Source of the DNA: Eubacterium sp.
GTDB lineage: Bacteria; Bacillota; Clostridia; Lachnospirales; Lachnospiraceae
Length of the DNA stretch: 64,000 nt
Direction: 5' to 3'
NCBI GenBank assembly: GCA_017619835.1
Contig: JAFZRN010000025.1
Span: 62,001 to 126,000, forward strand
A model generated the notes under the pieces. That model saw only the letters and a program-made list of their open reading frames with translations. It did no database searches and was not told the DNA's origin. How positions within the stretch are numbered: position 1 is the stretch's first letter; each line of letters starts with the position of its first letter. A program made the position numbers and the translations under genes. This document shows positions 43,423-52,210 of this stretch, in pieces.

Positions 43423-44793
43423 ATGAAAGTTACGGATTTTACAAAAGGAAGTCCTGCAAAGCACATAATGGCTTTTTACTGGCCGCTCATCATGACCAGT
43501 ATGTTACAGCAGGTTTATAATTTCGTTGATATGATGATAGTGGGAAAGGGCCTCGGAGATCATGCTCTTGCTTCAGTCGGAAACATGAGTTCCCTGTTCT
43601 TTCTGATAGTAGGTTTTTCATTTGGTCTGGCAAATGGCTTCGGTGTTCTTATAGCTCATTCATTTGGGGCAAAGAATATGTACGAGCTTCGTCACAGACT
43701 TGCATGTACCATCCAGCTTACAGTGATAATAGCTATCATACTTACAACCTTTAGTGTGGCGTTTCTGCCATACGCACTGAGGCTCATCAGAACAGACGAG
43801 CTTCTTATGGATAATTGCCTTAAATACGGTTATATCATATTCGGAGGTCTTACCGCTTCGATATGTTATAACGTTAGTGCCGCAACCCTAAGGGCACTGG
43901 GAGACAGCCGGACACCCCTGAAAGCGATCATAATTTCATCAATGGTTAATCTGTCGCTTGATTCATTTTTGATATTTGTGGTCCATACAGGGGTGGAGGG
44001 TGCCGCTATTGCGACTATCGTTTCCCAAATCATTTCCACCATTATCTGTGTGAGAAGGCTGTGTCAGATCCCGATGATCAGACTTAGAAAGGCTGATTTT
44101 GTTAATGACAGAAGCGTTTTTGTCGATCTTATCAGAAACGGACTTCCGATGGCTTTCATGAATTCCATCACAGCGATTGGAGTTATGGTGGTTCAGTATT
44201 TTATAAACGGACATGGCGTGAATTATACCACGGCATATTCGGCATGCAGCAAATACCTTAATCTCTTCATGAATCCCGCCAGCACCGCAGGCAACGCAAT
44301 GAGTGCTTTTACCAGTCAGAATTACGGCGCAAAGCAGTACGACAGGATAAAGCAGGGGTTGAAAGTTTGTCTTACCATCTCATTTGCAGCTTATATCCTT
44401 CTTGGTTCTTTAATGGCCATTATGCCTGAGATGCTGGTAAGGATTCTCATAAATGGCGACGAGCCTGTAAGACTTGCCTGCCAGTATCTGCCGATATGCG
44501 GTGTTTCGATCATCGCGGTTGACTGCCTCTTCGTTATAAGAAGCGGAGTACAAGGCATGGGAGACCCGGTTCTTCCGATGTGGTCCGGCGTTCTGGAAAT
44601 GGTTCTCAGGATCGCAGCTATATCGATACTTATGGATCATATAGGCTTCAGGGCAGCGGCAATAGCAGAGGTGTGCGCCTGGACAGGAGCTCTGATCATG
44701 AATATATATGCATTCTGCAGGATCCTGATCCCTAAACTTAAAGAAAAAAATAATTCAACGCACGTGTTACAAAAAAAGATAGCACTGCGTTAG
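43423..44793 (+). CDS. MATE-family efflux pump
   Basis: A 456-residue polytopic protein with twelve hydrophobic segments. The family pattern is visible at PLIMTSMLQQVYNFVDMMIVG near residue 19 (the stretch QVYNFVDMMIVG) and again in the second half (NGLPMAFMNSITAIG). MATE pumps expel drugs or metabolites using sodium or protons. Start chosen at ATG 43423 with an upstream TTG rejected; the ribosome site is weak. Divergent from the AraC regulator. Terminates at a GGAGACGGGGG hairpin. Confidence 0.92.
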   Translation: MKVTDFTKGSPAKHIMAFYWPLIMTSMLQQVYNFVDMMIVGKGLGDHALASVGNMSSLFFLIVGFSFGLANGFGVLIAHSFGAKNMYELRHRLACTIQLTVIIAIILTTFSVAFLPYALRLIRTDELLMDNCLKYGYIIFGGLTASICYNVSAATLRALGDSRTPLKAIIISSMVNLSLDSFLIFVVHTGVEGAAIATIVSQIISTIICVRRLCQIPMIRLRKADFVNDRSVFVDLIRNGLPMAFMNSITAIGVMVVQYFINGHGVNYTTAYSACSKYLNLFMNPASTAGNAMSAFTSQNYGAKQYDRIKQGLKVCLTISFAAYILLGSLMAIMPEMLVRILINGDEPVRLACQYLPICGVSIIAVDCLFVIRSGVQGMGDPVLPMWSGVLEMVLRIAAISILMDHIGFRAAAIAEVCAWTGALIMNIYAFCRILIPKLKEKNNSTHVLQKKIALR

Positions 44794-44813
44794 AGAGAGA
44801 GTAAAATAAATTT

Positions 44814-44879
44814 ATGCAACCCGGAGACGGGGGAGCAGTTGCAGATTTTTTGCAGATGTTCCCCCGTTTCCAATTTTGC
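44814..44879 (+). terminator. Hairpin terminator, dispersed GGAGACGGGG family, copy 1
   Basis: GGAGACGGGGG pairs with CCCCCGTTTCC across a ~25-base loop, with ATGCAAC and TTTTGC extensions outside. A closely related element is at 54859-54920. Both follow the 3' end of genes, so they act as terminators, and they look like members of a repeated hairpin family. Confidence 0.75.
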
Positions 44880-44932
44880 TTGACAAAAAAATACTTCGGG
44901 TGTAGAATTAAATTACTTCGAGTATAGAAGTA
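44880..44932 (+). promoter_or_regulatory. MarR gene promoter with two operator boxes
   Basis: TTGACA (44880-44885), 17 bases, TAGAAT (44903-44908) form a near-ideal promoter. Box 1 (TACTTCGGGTGTAGAATTA, 44892-44910) overlaps spacer and -10. Box 2 (TACTTCGAGTATAGAAGTA, 44914-44932, an almost perfect palindrome) covers the likely start site. A third box is at 45514-45532 before arsA-like genes. Position suggests autorepression by the MarR protein. Confidence 0.8.
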
Positions 44933-44975
44933 TTTATTTACAAGTAAAATTTTGTAGTTAAAAGGCAGGCTTGTT

Positions 44976-45473
44976 ATGGATTTAAAGCAGTATGGTATCA
45001 CTCAGGAATCATTTCAAATGGTTTGTGATTACATAGATGAGGTGAAGGAACTTCTTTCATCCGAGCTCTGGGGAAATATCTTCCTGGATTGTTCCAAGAA
45101 TGAGGTCCTCGTCCTATGGCTTCTGTTTCTAAAAGACGAAGTGAATATGTCCGAGATAGCTGAATATATCCACGTCCCTCTTAATACAGCAACCGGGATC
45201 GTGAGCAGGATGGAAAAGAGCGGACTAGTTGAGAGAACAAGATCTGATGAAGATAAGAGAGTAGTACTTATAAGATTCGGTGATAAAGGCCGGACACATT
45301 TTAACAGCCTTTTAAATGAGATGATGCGATACGGTACCAAGATATTCAGTTCCTTTACTAAAGAAGAAATCGAGCTTTTTGTAAAGATGACCGGTAAGGT
45401 AAAGGAAGTTCTTAAAGAAGAAAAACAGAAAGAAGCGGCACCAAAGAAGGTAAGAAAGATAACTATTGAATAA
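44976..45473 (+). CDS. MarR-family transcriptional regulator
   Basis: A 165-residue winged-helix protein. The DNA-binding part reads NMSEIAEYIHVPLNTATGIVSRMEKSGLVER, then the wing with TRSDEDKRVVLI, typical of MarR/SlyA. The first ~30 residues form a helix for dimerisation. Palindromic boxes in its own promoter and before the ArsA-like genes suggest that it represses both. The ligand is unknown; a metal or oxyanion effector is plausible given the ArsA and CopA genes downstream. It reads in the same direction as the following operon. Confidence 0.92.
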   Translation: MDLKQYGITQESFQMVCDYIDEVKELLSSELWGNIFLDCSKNEVLVLWLLFLKDEVNMSEIAEYIHVPLNTATGIVSRMEKSGLVERTRSDEDKRVVLIRFGDKGRTHFNSLLNEMMRYGTKIFSSFTKEEIELFVKMTGKVKEVLKEEKQKEAAPKKVRKITIE

Positions 45474-45478
45474 TTAAA

Positions 45479-45498
45479 GGGCAGCTTGTCGGCTGCCC
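45479..45498. terminator. Weak hairpin after MarR gene
   Basis: GGGCAGC pairs with GCTGCCC around a 6-base loop. There is no T run on the + strand (AAATT follows). It may be an attenuator or simply reduce readthrough into the ArsA genes. Confidence 0.5.
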
Positions 45499-45513
45499 AA
45501 ATTAAAACATAAA

Positions 45514-45532
45514 TACTTCGAGTGTGGAACTA
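45514..45532 (+). promoter_or_regulatory. Third MarR box, upstream of ArsA-like gene
   Basis: TACTTCGAGTGTGGAACTA matches the palindrome boxes at 44892 and 44914. It sits 34 bases before the ATG at 45566. No clear -35/-10 pair surrounds it, so it may block transcription from an upstream or weak promoter. Confidence 0.65.
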
Positions 45533-45565
45533 TTCGAACAAGGAAACAATAAAGAGGAAAATGAG

Positions 45566-46744
45566 ATGAAGAGAATTTATATTTTTACGGGAAAAGGCGG
45601 AGTCGGAAAAAGCAGTGTTGCTGCAGCTCATGCGATAAAGAGTGCCCAGGACGGAATGAAAACACTTCTTATAAGCACTGATATGGCACATAACCTTGGC
45701 GATATATTCGAGAAGAAGCTTGGAAAGAATATTGAAAACGTTCTCCCGAAACTTGATATATATGAAATCGACCCTGAATATGTTATGGAAAATGATTTCC
45801 TGGAATTCACGACCTATCTGAAAAACATGCTTGAAATGGGAATGCAGGATGATCAGTCCTTCGGTATGATCCCTGGAATGGAAGAGCTGTTTTCACTGCT
45901 TCGTATATCCGACATATATCAAAAAGGAGAGTACGACAGGATAATCGTTGATTGTGCTCCGACAGGTGAAACACTTTCGCTGCTTAAGTTTCCGGAGCTT
46001 CTTTCCTGGTACATGGAAAAGCTCTTCCCGATCGGTAAGGTCGGTATAAGACTTCTGGCTCCGGTATCTAAGAAGATGTTTCATGTAGAGATGCCAAATA
46101 AGCATGCGGTTAATGATATAGAGAAAATGTTCCTTAAGCTTGTTGAGCTTGAAGAGCTTCTTAAGAACCGTGAAGTCACAAGTGTCAGGATAGTCACGAC
46201 ACCCGAAAAGATGGTAGTCGAAGAGACCAAGAGAAACTATATGTATATGAACCTCTACAACTTTAATGTAGATGGTCTCTATATCAACAGGATCATCCCG
46301 ACGGATATAGGTAATGACTTCTTCAATGACTGGATAAAGATCCAGAAGGAATATATATCCCAGCTGAAGGAAAGCTTTGCGGCCCTTCCGATATATGAGA
46401 TTCCCTGGTATGACCGTGAACTGAAGGGCGCGGATAACATTCAAAGGATAGTGGATGATGTCCTTATGGATGGCGATGTCTTTGAGGCTAAGGTGATCAC
46501 CGAACGTGAAAGCTTCAGCCAGACCGAGACAGGATACAGCCTCAGTGTAAATATCCCGGGGGCGGATAAAGATGACATCGATCTATATCAGGCATCTAAC
46601 GATATCGTTATCAAGACCGGAAACTTTAAGAGAAATATACCGCTTCCGAATATCCTCAGGACCTATGAGGTGGCGGGAGCTAAGTTTGAAGATGGAACAC
46701 TTCGTATACAATTTGAGAAAGGAAGTGACGAAGATGATGAATAG
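45566..46744 (+). CDS. ArsA/Get3-type ATPase with C-terminal Hsp20-like domain, copy 1
   Basis: A 392-residue protein from ATG 45566 (GAGGAAA upstream; an earlier in-frame start at 45524 lies inside the MarR box region). P-loop FTGKGGVGKSS near residue 10, switch region DCAPTGETLSLL near residue 120. The C-terminal ~80 residues (TGYSLSVNIPGADKDDI...FEDGTLRIQF) are a small-heat-shock-like beta domain typical of ArsA_HSP20 proteins. Classic arsenite-binding Cys triad is not seen, so arsenic export is uncertain; a protein-targeting or chaperone role is possible. Preceded by a MarR box. Confidence 0.88.
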   Translation: MKRIYIFTGKGGVGKSSVAAAHAIKSAQDGMKTLLISTDMAHNLGDIFEKKLGKNIENVLPKLDIYEIDPEYVMENDFLEFTTYLKNMLEMGMQDDQSFGMIPGMEELFSLLRISDIYQKGEYDRIIVDCAPTGETLSLLKFPELLSWYMEKLFPIGKVGIRLLAPVSKKMFHVEMPNKHAVNDIEKMFLKLVELEELLKNREVTSVRIVTTPEKMVVEETKRNYMYMNLYNFNVDGLYINRIIPTDIGNDFFNDWIKIQKEYISQLKESFAALPIYEIPWYDRELKGADNIQRIVDDVLMDGDVFEAKVITERESFSQTETGYSLSVNIPGADKDDIDLYQASNDIVIKTGNFKRNIPLPNILRTYEVAGAKFEDGTLRIQFEKGSDEDDE

Positions 46745-47006
46745 CAGCATGAATATGATGAGCAGGAATATGGAAATGATTTCGAGGCTCAGAAAAGCAG
46801 CACATTATCAGAAGAAGGCTGTTGCAGCACTTCTTCCCGAATGTGCAGAAAGCCATATTGATGTAATCGGAAATGAATTAAAACTTATGTTGGTGGAGAT
46901 GCTTACGGCTTCGATGGTAAGTAATGATATGAAGAACGTAGAGAGTGGCGAAAACATTTCCAGGACTGAAAAGGAAGCTAAGAAGAAAAAGGTTGATATA
47001 TCTTAA
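46734..47006 (+). CDS. Small helical protein between the two ArsA-like genes
   Basis: A 90-residue product from ATG 46734, overlapping the preceding stop by 11 bases, with GGAAG 9 bases upstream. Met-rich N-terminus (MMNSSMNMMSRNMEMISRL), a helical middle (AAHYQKKAVAALLPECAESH) and a Lys-rich end. Met-rich segments can bind copper or other soft metals, which fits the CopA neighbour, but this is inference. I do not recognise the family. Likely translationally coupled and possibly a partner of the ArsA proteins. Confidence 0.75.
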   Translation: MMNSSMNMMSRNMEMISRLRKAAHYQKKAVAALLPECAESHIDVIGNELKLMLVEMLTASMVSNDMKNVESGENISRTEKEAKKKKVDIS

Positions 47007-47018
47007 GAGGAAATAGAG

Positions 47019-48176
47019 ATGAGAATTATTATTTATACAGGAAAAGGCGGAGTCGGAAAGACAAGCATGGCTGCAGCAACTGCATGCAGGATTGCCAAAG
47101 ACGGAAAGAAGGTTCTTGTGATGAGCACCGATCAGGCGCATAGCCTGGCCGACTCATTTGACATGAAGATAAGTAAGGAACCGACTGTGATAACCGATAA
47201 TCTCGATGCGATGGAGATTGATACGGTATATGAGAGTGAGAAAAGCTGGGGAAGTATGAAGGACTACTTCAAAAGCCTTCTTACGCTTAAAGGCGGAAGC
47301 GGGATCGAGGTTGAAGAGCTGCTTGTATTCCCAGGGCTGGAGGAGCTTTTCTCGATGTTCAAGATTCTGGAAATGTATGAGTGCGGAAAGTATGACACGA
47401 TAATCGTGGACTGTGCTCCGACAGGAGAAACGCTTTCGTTACTTAAATGTCCGGAGCTTCTCGGGGATGTTATGGAAAAGGTGCTCCCGGTTAAGAGAAA
47501 GGGAGTTAAGACTATCGGACCTATCGTTGAGAAGGTTGCAGGAGTTCCGATGCCGAAGGATAATCTGTTTGATGATCTTGAGGTGCTTATGGATAAGATG
47601 GACCGTCTTCAGAAGCTGATGCTGAATAAAGACATTGTTAGCCTTCGTGTTGTAACAACGCCCGAGAAGATAGTTATCAGCGAGGCTAAAAGAAACTTTA
47701 CCTGTCTCTATCTATATCACTACAATGTCGATGCGGTAATCGTTAATAATATCTTTCCCGAAAAGGCAATGGAAGGATATTTTAATGCATGGAATGTTCA
47801 CCAGAAGGAAGGACTGGATGAAATCCGGGAAAGCTTCAGTGAAGTACCCAAATTCTATGTTGGACTTCAGCCGCAGGAGCTTCGTACACTTCCAATACTC
47901 CATAAAATGGGAAATTCAATTTACGCTGAGACAGATCCGGATAATGTACTCTTTAAGAAAGAGATTTATATAGTAGATAAGGATGATTCGAGTCTTAGTA
48001 TATATCTTCCGTTTGCCGAGAAGGATGAAATGAGTCTTGAACAGGAAGGCCGCGAGATAATGATCGGTATCAGGAATGAGAGAAGAAGATTCCCTCTTCC
48101 CGATATATTTGAAGATCATGAGATCTCAGAAGCAAAGTTCGATGAAGGCTATCTCAAGATTTCTTTCTTGAAGTAA
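47019..48176 (+). CDS. ArsA/Get3-type ATPase with C-terminal Hsp20-like domain, copy 2
   Basis: A 385-residue paralogue of the preceding ATPase. P-loop YTGKGGVGKTS near residue 5, switch DCAPTGETLSLLKCPELL, and a C-terminal beta domain (DSSLSIYLPFAEKDEMSL...FDEGYLKISF). The two copies could form a heterodimer, as the two halves of classic ArsA do. GAGGAAATAGAG precedes the ATG. Ends 50 bases before the copper ATPase. Confidence 0.88.
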   Translation: MRIIIYTGKGGVGKTSMAAATACRIAKDGKKVLVMSTDQAHSLADSFDMKISKEPTVITDNLDAMEIDTVYESEKSWGSMKDYFKSLLTLKGGSGIEVEELLVFPGLEELFSMFKILEMYECGKYDTIIVDCAPTGETLSLLKCPELLGDVMEKVLPVKRKGVKTIGPIVEKVAGVPMPKDNLFDDLEVLMDKMDRLQKLMLNKDIVSLRVVTTPEKIVISEAKRNFTCLYLYHYNVDAVIVNNIFPEKAMEGYFNAWNVHQKEGLDEIRESFSEVPKFYVGLQPQELRTLPILHKMGNSIYAETDPDNVLFKKEIYIVDKDDSSLSIYLPFAEKDEMSLEQEGREIMIGIRNERRRFPLPDIFEDHEISEAKFDEGYLKISFLK

Positions 48177-48225
48177 AATACCTTATGTGCTAATATGGTT
48201 AAATAAAACTAACCGAGGCATATCA

Positions 48226-50676
48226 ATGAAAAAATATAAAGTCATCGGAATGAGCTGTGCCGCCTGTCAGGCCAGGGTCGAAAAGGCGGTTTCAGCTGTA
48301 GACGGTGTAGAAAGCTGTGCTGTAAGTCTCCTCACAAACTCAATGGGTGTAGAGGGGACAGCACAGGATGAAGAGATAATAGAAGCAGTTGTCAAGGCGG
48401 GCTACGGCGCGTCTCTTTTTCGTGAATCAGAACTTGCAGACACCGAGACTCCTGCCTTAAAGAAACGCCTGATTCTGTCAGTCATTTTCCTCATCATTCT
48501 TATGTATTATTCCATGGGACATATGATGCTCGGCTGGCCAGTGATCTTTCCTATATTAAATAACCATATGGCGCTCGCCATCCTTGAGATGATCCTCGCC
48601 ATCATCATAATGTTCATAAACCGGAAGTTCTTCACGAGCGGTTTCAGGTCGCTTTTTTCCGGTGCACCGAATATGGACACACTGGTCGCACTCGGAAGCA
48701 CTGCATCTTTCGGCTACAGCATGGTTGCGATGTTTAAGGGGATGGATCTATATTTCGAATCCGCTGCGATGATCCCGACACTTATTACAGTCGGCAAGCT
48801 TCTCGAAGCATTGTCCAAAGGCCGCACAACTGATGCTCTTAAAACACTTATGAAAATGTCGCCGAAGACGGCACATATCGAGACTCCCGACGGCGAACGG
48901 GAGGTTCCCGTAGAGAATATAAAGATAGGGGATGTGTTCATCCTCAAAGCCGGTTACACAGTGCCTGTTGACGGAGTAGTGATAGAAGGTAATTCCGCAG
49001 TCAATGAAGCAATGCTCTCAGGTGAAAGCATTCCTGTAGATAAGGAGACGGGTTCTATTGTTTCCGCAGGTACACAGAATGTAAATGGCTTCCTGAGATG
49101 TCGAGCGACTCATGTAGGAGAGGATACAACACTTGCAGGCATCATTAAGATAATGAGTGATGCGGCAGCCACCAAGGCGCCTCTTGCAAGGATTGCCGAC
49201 AGAGTTTCGGCAGTATTTGTACCGGCGGTCATCCTGATTTCGGTTCTTACCTTTACGGGCTGGATGATGGCAGGACGTGATGCTTCATTTTCGATAGCAA
49301 GAGCAATATCGGTTCTTGTGATCAGCTGTCCCTGCGCCCTAGGTCTTGCAACTCCTGTTGCCATTATGGTCGGAAACGGAATGGGTGCAAAGAACGGTAT
49401 CCTTTATAAAACCGCCGAATCACTTGAAACAGCAGGCAGAGTAAAGGCTGTGGTTCTTGATAAAACCGGAACCATCACAAAGGGAGAACCCGGAGTAACT
49501 GATGTGGTTCCGGAAGAAGGAGTAAGCGAGGAGGAACTTCTCAGCGTGGCTTACAGCCTCGAAAAGATGTCCGAGCATCCGCTTGCAAAAGCAGTCGTGG
49601 AATATGTAGATGGTTTACATAACGCCGAGCCAGATGATACCGACACAGACATTATGCCCGTGAAAACCATTGAGATCACCAGCTTCCAAACCCTCCCCGG
49701 CGCAGGCGTACAGGGTACCGATGCCTCGACCGGCGACATATTAAAGGGCGGAAACTCTACTTTTATATCTATAGAAGAAAAATATAAAACCTTCGCCTTA
49801 GAAGGCAAGACCCCCTTGCTTTTTATGCGTGGTGAGAGATATCTTGGCATGATCGCGGTAGCCGATCAGATCAAATCCGACAGCCCTCAGGCTATAAAAG
49901 AGCTTAAAGATATGGGCATTTTCACTGTCATGCTTACCGGTGATAACGGTGTTACCGCAAATGCGGTTGCCGAAAAGGCCGGCGTTGATAAGGTGATAGC
50001 CGGTGTTATGCCTGATGATAAGGAAAATATGGTTGCCGTTCTTCATAGTGATTACGGCAAGGTCGCAATGGTAGGCGACGGAATCAATGATGCTCCGGCT
50101 CTTATCAGATCCGATGCGGGCTTTGCCATAGGCTCTGGTACAGATGTCGCAGTCGATGCAGCTGATATCGTACTTATGAAGGACAGCCTTCTCGATGTTG
50201 CCGCCGCCATAAGAATGAGTAAAGCTACTATTAGAAATATCCATCAGAATCTTTTCTGGGCATTTTTCTATAATGCTCTCTGTATTCCGCTGGCTATGGG
50301 CCTTTACGGTATAGCGATGAAGCCGATGTACGGTGCCGCTGCGATGGCGCTTTCCAGCTTCTTCGTCTGCATGAATGCGCTCAGACTTAACAGAGTTAAA
50401 CTATATTTATCACCCGAAAAGATGCCTGTTGAAGATACAGAATCCGAAGAAGAAGGAGACGATACTATGAAGAAAACTATGATGGTCGAAGGTATGATGT
50501 GTGAACACTGCGAGGCTACTGTTCAGAAGGCTCTCGAGGCTATTGACGGAGTAAAATCCGCAAAGGCCAGCCATAAGAAGGGAACTGTGGTAGTTAAGCT
50601 TGACAATGAGGTTTCAGATGATATACTTAAGACTGCAGTTGAGGAAAAAGATTACAAGGTAACCGAGATAAAATAA
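48226..50676 (+). CDS. copA: Copper-translocating P-type ATPase with HMA domains at both ends
   Basis: An 816-residue P1B-ATPase from the ATG 48226 (ACCGAGG upstream; a TTG 39 bases earlier is rejected). The N-terminal HMA has GMSCAACQ. Membrane CPC motif is SCPCALGLATP, phosphorylation site VLDKTGTITKG, TGDNG and the hinge GDGINDAPAL. Unusually, a second HMA domain (VEGMMCEHCEATVQKAL) is fused at the C-terminus, after an acidic linker. It exports Cu(I) from the cytoplasm. Downstream of the ArsA pair and perhaps controlled by the MarR protein; no CsoR or CueR gene is nearby. Confidence 0.95.
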   Translation: MKKYKVIGMSCAACQARVEKAVSAVDGVESCAVSLLTNSMGVEGTAQDEEIIEAVVKAGYGASLFRESELADTETPALKKRLILSVIFLIILMYYSMGHMMLGWPVIFPILNNHMALAILEMILAIIIMFINRKFFTSGFRSLFSGAPNMDTLVALGSTASFGYSMVAMFKGMDLYFESAAMIPTLITVGKLLEALSKGRTTDALKTLMKMSPKTAHIETPDGEREVPVENIKIGDVFILKAGYTVPVDGVVIEGNSAVNEAMLSGESIPVDKETGSIVSAGTQNVNGFLRCRATHVGEDTTLAGIIKIMSDAAATKAPLARIADRVSAVFVPAVILISVLTFTGWMMAGRDASFSIARAISVLVISCPCALGLATPVAIMVGNGMGAKNGILYKTAESLETAGRVKAVVLDKTGTITKGEPGVTDVVPEEGVSEEELLSVAYSLEKMSEHPLAKAVVEYVDGLHNAEPDDTDTDIMPVKTIEITSFQTLPGAGVQGTDASTGDILKGGNSTFISIEEKYKTFALEGKTPLLFMRGERYLGMIAVADQIKSDSPQAIKELKDMGIFTVMLTGDNGVTANAVAEKAGVDKVIAGVMPDDKENMVAVLHSDYGKVAMVGDGINDAPALIRSDAGFAIGSGTDVAVDAADIVLMKDSLLDVAAAIRMSKATIRNIHQNLFWAFFYNALCIPLAMGLYGIAMKPMYGAAAMALSSFFVCMNALRLNRVKLYLSPEKMPVEDTESEEEGDDTMKKTMMVEGMMCEHCEATVQKALEAIDGVKSAKASHKKGTVVVKLDNEVSDDILKTAVEEKDYKVTEIK

Positions 50677-50688
50677 GGCATATATATA

Positions 50689-52098
50689 ATGAAAAGAAGC
50701 TTTAGACATATCAGTGTGATATTAATATTGGTTATGATAACGGGAGCTCTTGCCGCTTGTGGTGGCAAGAGCTCTAATTATGGTCTGAATCCGAAAAATC
50801 CCGTTACCGTAACACTCTGGTATGTTGCTAATGACAAGCGTTCAGAAGCCTATGAAAAGATGATAAAGGAATTCAACGAGACGGAGGGCGTTACCCGGGG
50901 AATCATCGTTGAAGCCGAGAGGTATGAATCCGAAAAGAAGCTTTCAGAAGCAGCTTTAGCCGAAAATGCTTCTCTCCCGGACATGATCGGAGTTAGTGCT
51001 GCGTCAGATGTTCTATATAATAAGAGCATTCAGTTTGCTGACATTAATAAGCTTGTTGCAGTTAATACAAAGGAAAACATTTTCGAAGAATATATAACTG
51101 CCGGTACTTACGGAGAAAATAGGGAGTGGAGACTCTTTCCGGTAGTGAAGGATACCTATGTCATGGGTGTTAATCCGGTACTCTGGAGCAGCTTTATGGA
51201 AGAAACCGAGCATTATACTTCTGAGCTTAATCTGTGGCAGAGCTGTTCCGTTGTCGGACAGGTTTATTTTGATTACAGAGCACAGAGCATGATGATCGTT
51301 TCAAATCCTGCGGATTATATCATCATGGGTAGTGCCCAGCTTGGGAATCCACTTATCAGTAATGAAGGCCCGAATATAGTTTTCAGAGTGGATGGAAATA
51401 CATTTCGCTCTTTATGGGAGAATTATTATGGATCTATTGTAGAGGGCGGTTTTACCACTCCAAAGGGTAAAAATCTTTCGGATATTAAGGATGGCATTGT
51501 TCCGGTGATGACAATGAAAACTTCTGAGGTTAGTGAAATCGGAATAAATACTGCAACTGAGGGAAATGCTTTAGCAGTAGGAGCTTATGAAATAATTCCT
51601 TATCCTCAGTTTAATGCCGATAAACCGGTATGTCCGGTTGATGATACTGGTATTGCGATTATTCATAAGGATGATACGCTTGATTTTGCATCTGAGCTTT
51701 TTCTTGAATGGCTTACAAGTGATGAAATCAATCTTAAGCTTGCATGCATTGCCGGAGGCCTTCCTGTAAATAAGAATCTTGTTTCAACAGAAGTTTTGGA
51801 AACATATATAAGCGAAAACTGGAAATCTATGTCTGAGCTTGAGACAAAGACGTTAAGAGTTGCTATGCAGCAATATGTTGATAGCCAGGTTTATATGCCT
51901 GCAATTAGTGAAAAATACGGCAGACTTATTGATTATTTGGATAATTGTATGACGGATGAAGCTGTTAGGGACAGGAATTCCGCTGATGATCAGGAAGCTG
52001 TCGGAATAAAAAGATCGGATTCTGTCGTAAAGTTCGTTTCAGATGACCATTTTGGGTTATGGATAGCAGATTTTAAGAGCGGGCTTCCGCAGGAATAA
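50689..52098 (+). CDS. Extracellular solute-binding lipoprotein (ABC importer type)
   Basis: The 469-residue protein begins with a signal peptide ending in the lipobox LAACGG (Cys near residue 24), then a mature family-1-like binding protein: NPVTVTLWYVANDKRSEAYEKM, and C-terminal LFLEWLTSDEINLKLA. No permease or ATPase gene is adjacent, so it may work with a transporter elsewhere or act in signalling. Thirteen bases after copA. Carbohydrate or peptide binding is typical of the family but not shown. Confidence 0.88.
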   Translation: MKRSFRHISVILILVMITGALAACGGKSSNYGLNPKNPVTVTLWYVANDKRSEAYEKMIKEFNETEGVTRGIIVEAERYESEKKLSEAALAENASLPDMIGVSAASDVLYNKSIQFADINKLVAVNTKENIFEEYITAGTYGENREWRLFPVVKDTYVMGVNPVLWSSFMEETEHYTSELNLWQSCSVVGQVYFDYRAQSMMIVSNPADYIIMGSAQLGNPLISNEGPNIVFRVDGNTFRSLWENYYGSIVEGGFTTPKGKNLSDIKDGIVPVMTMKTSEVSEIGINTATEGNALAVGAYEIIPYPQFNADKPVCPVDDTGIAIIHKDDTLDFASELFLEWLTSDEINLKLACIAGGLPVNKNLVSTEVLETYISENWKSMSELETKTLRVAMQQYVDSQVYMPAISEKYGRLIDYLDNCMTDEAVRDRNSADDQEAVGIKRSDSVVKFVSDDHFGLWIADFKSGLPQE

Positions 52099-52210
52099 AT
52101 TTGTGGAAAAATGCCATATTTTTTTTCACATTTGTGGTTGCGTTAAAGGTTCGTTTTATAGTAAAGTATAGGGGTCTTATTTAGGCACGAATTTTAAAGG
52201 AGAGACAGCT

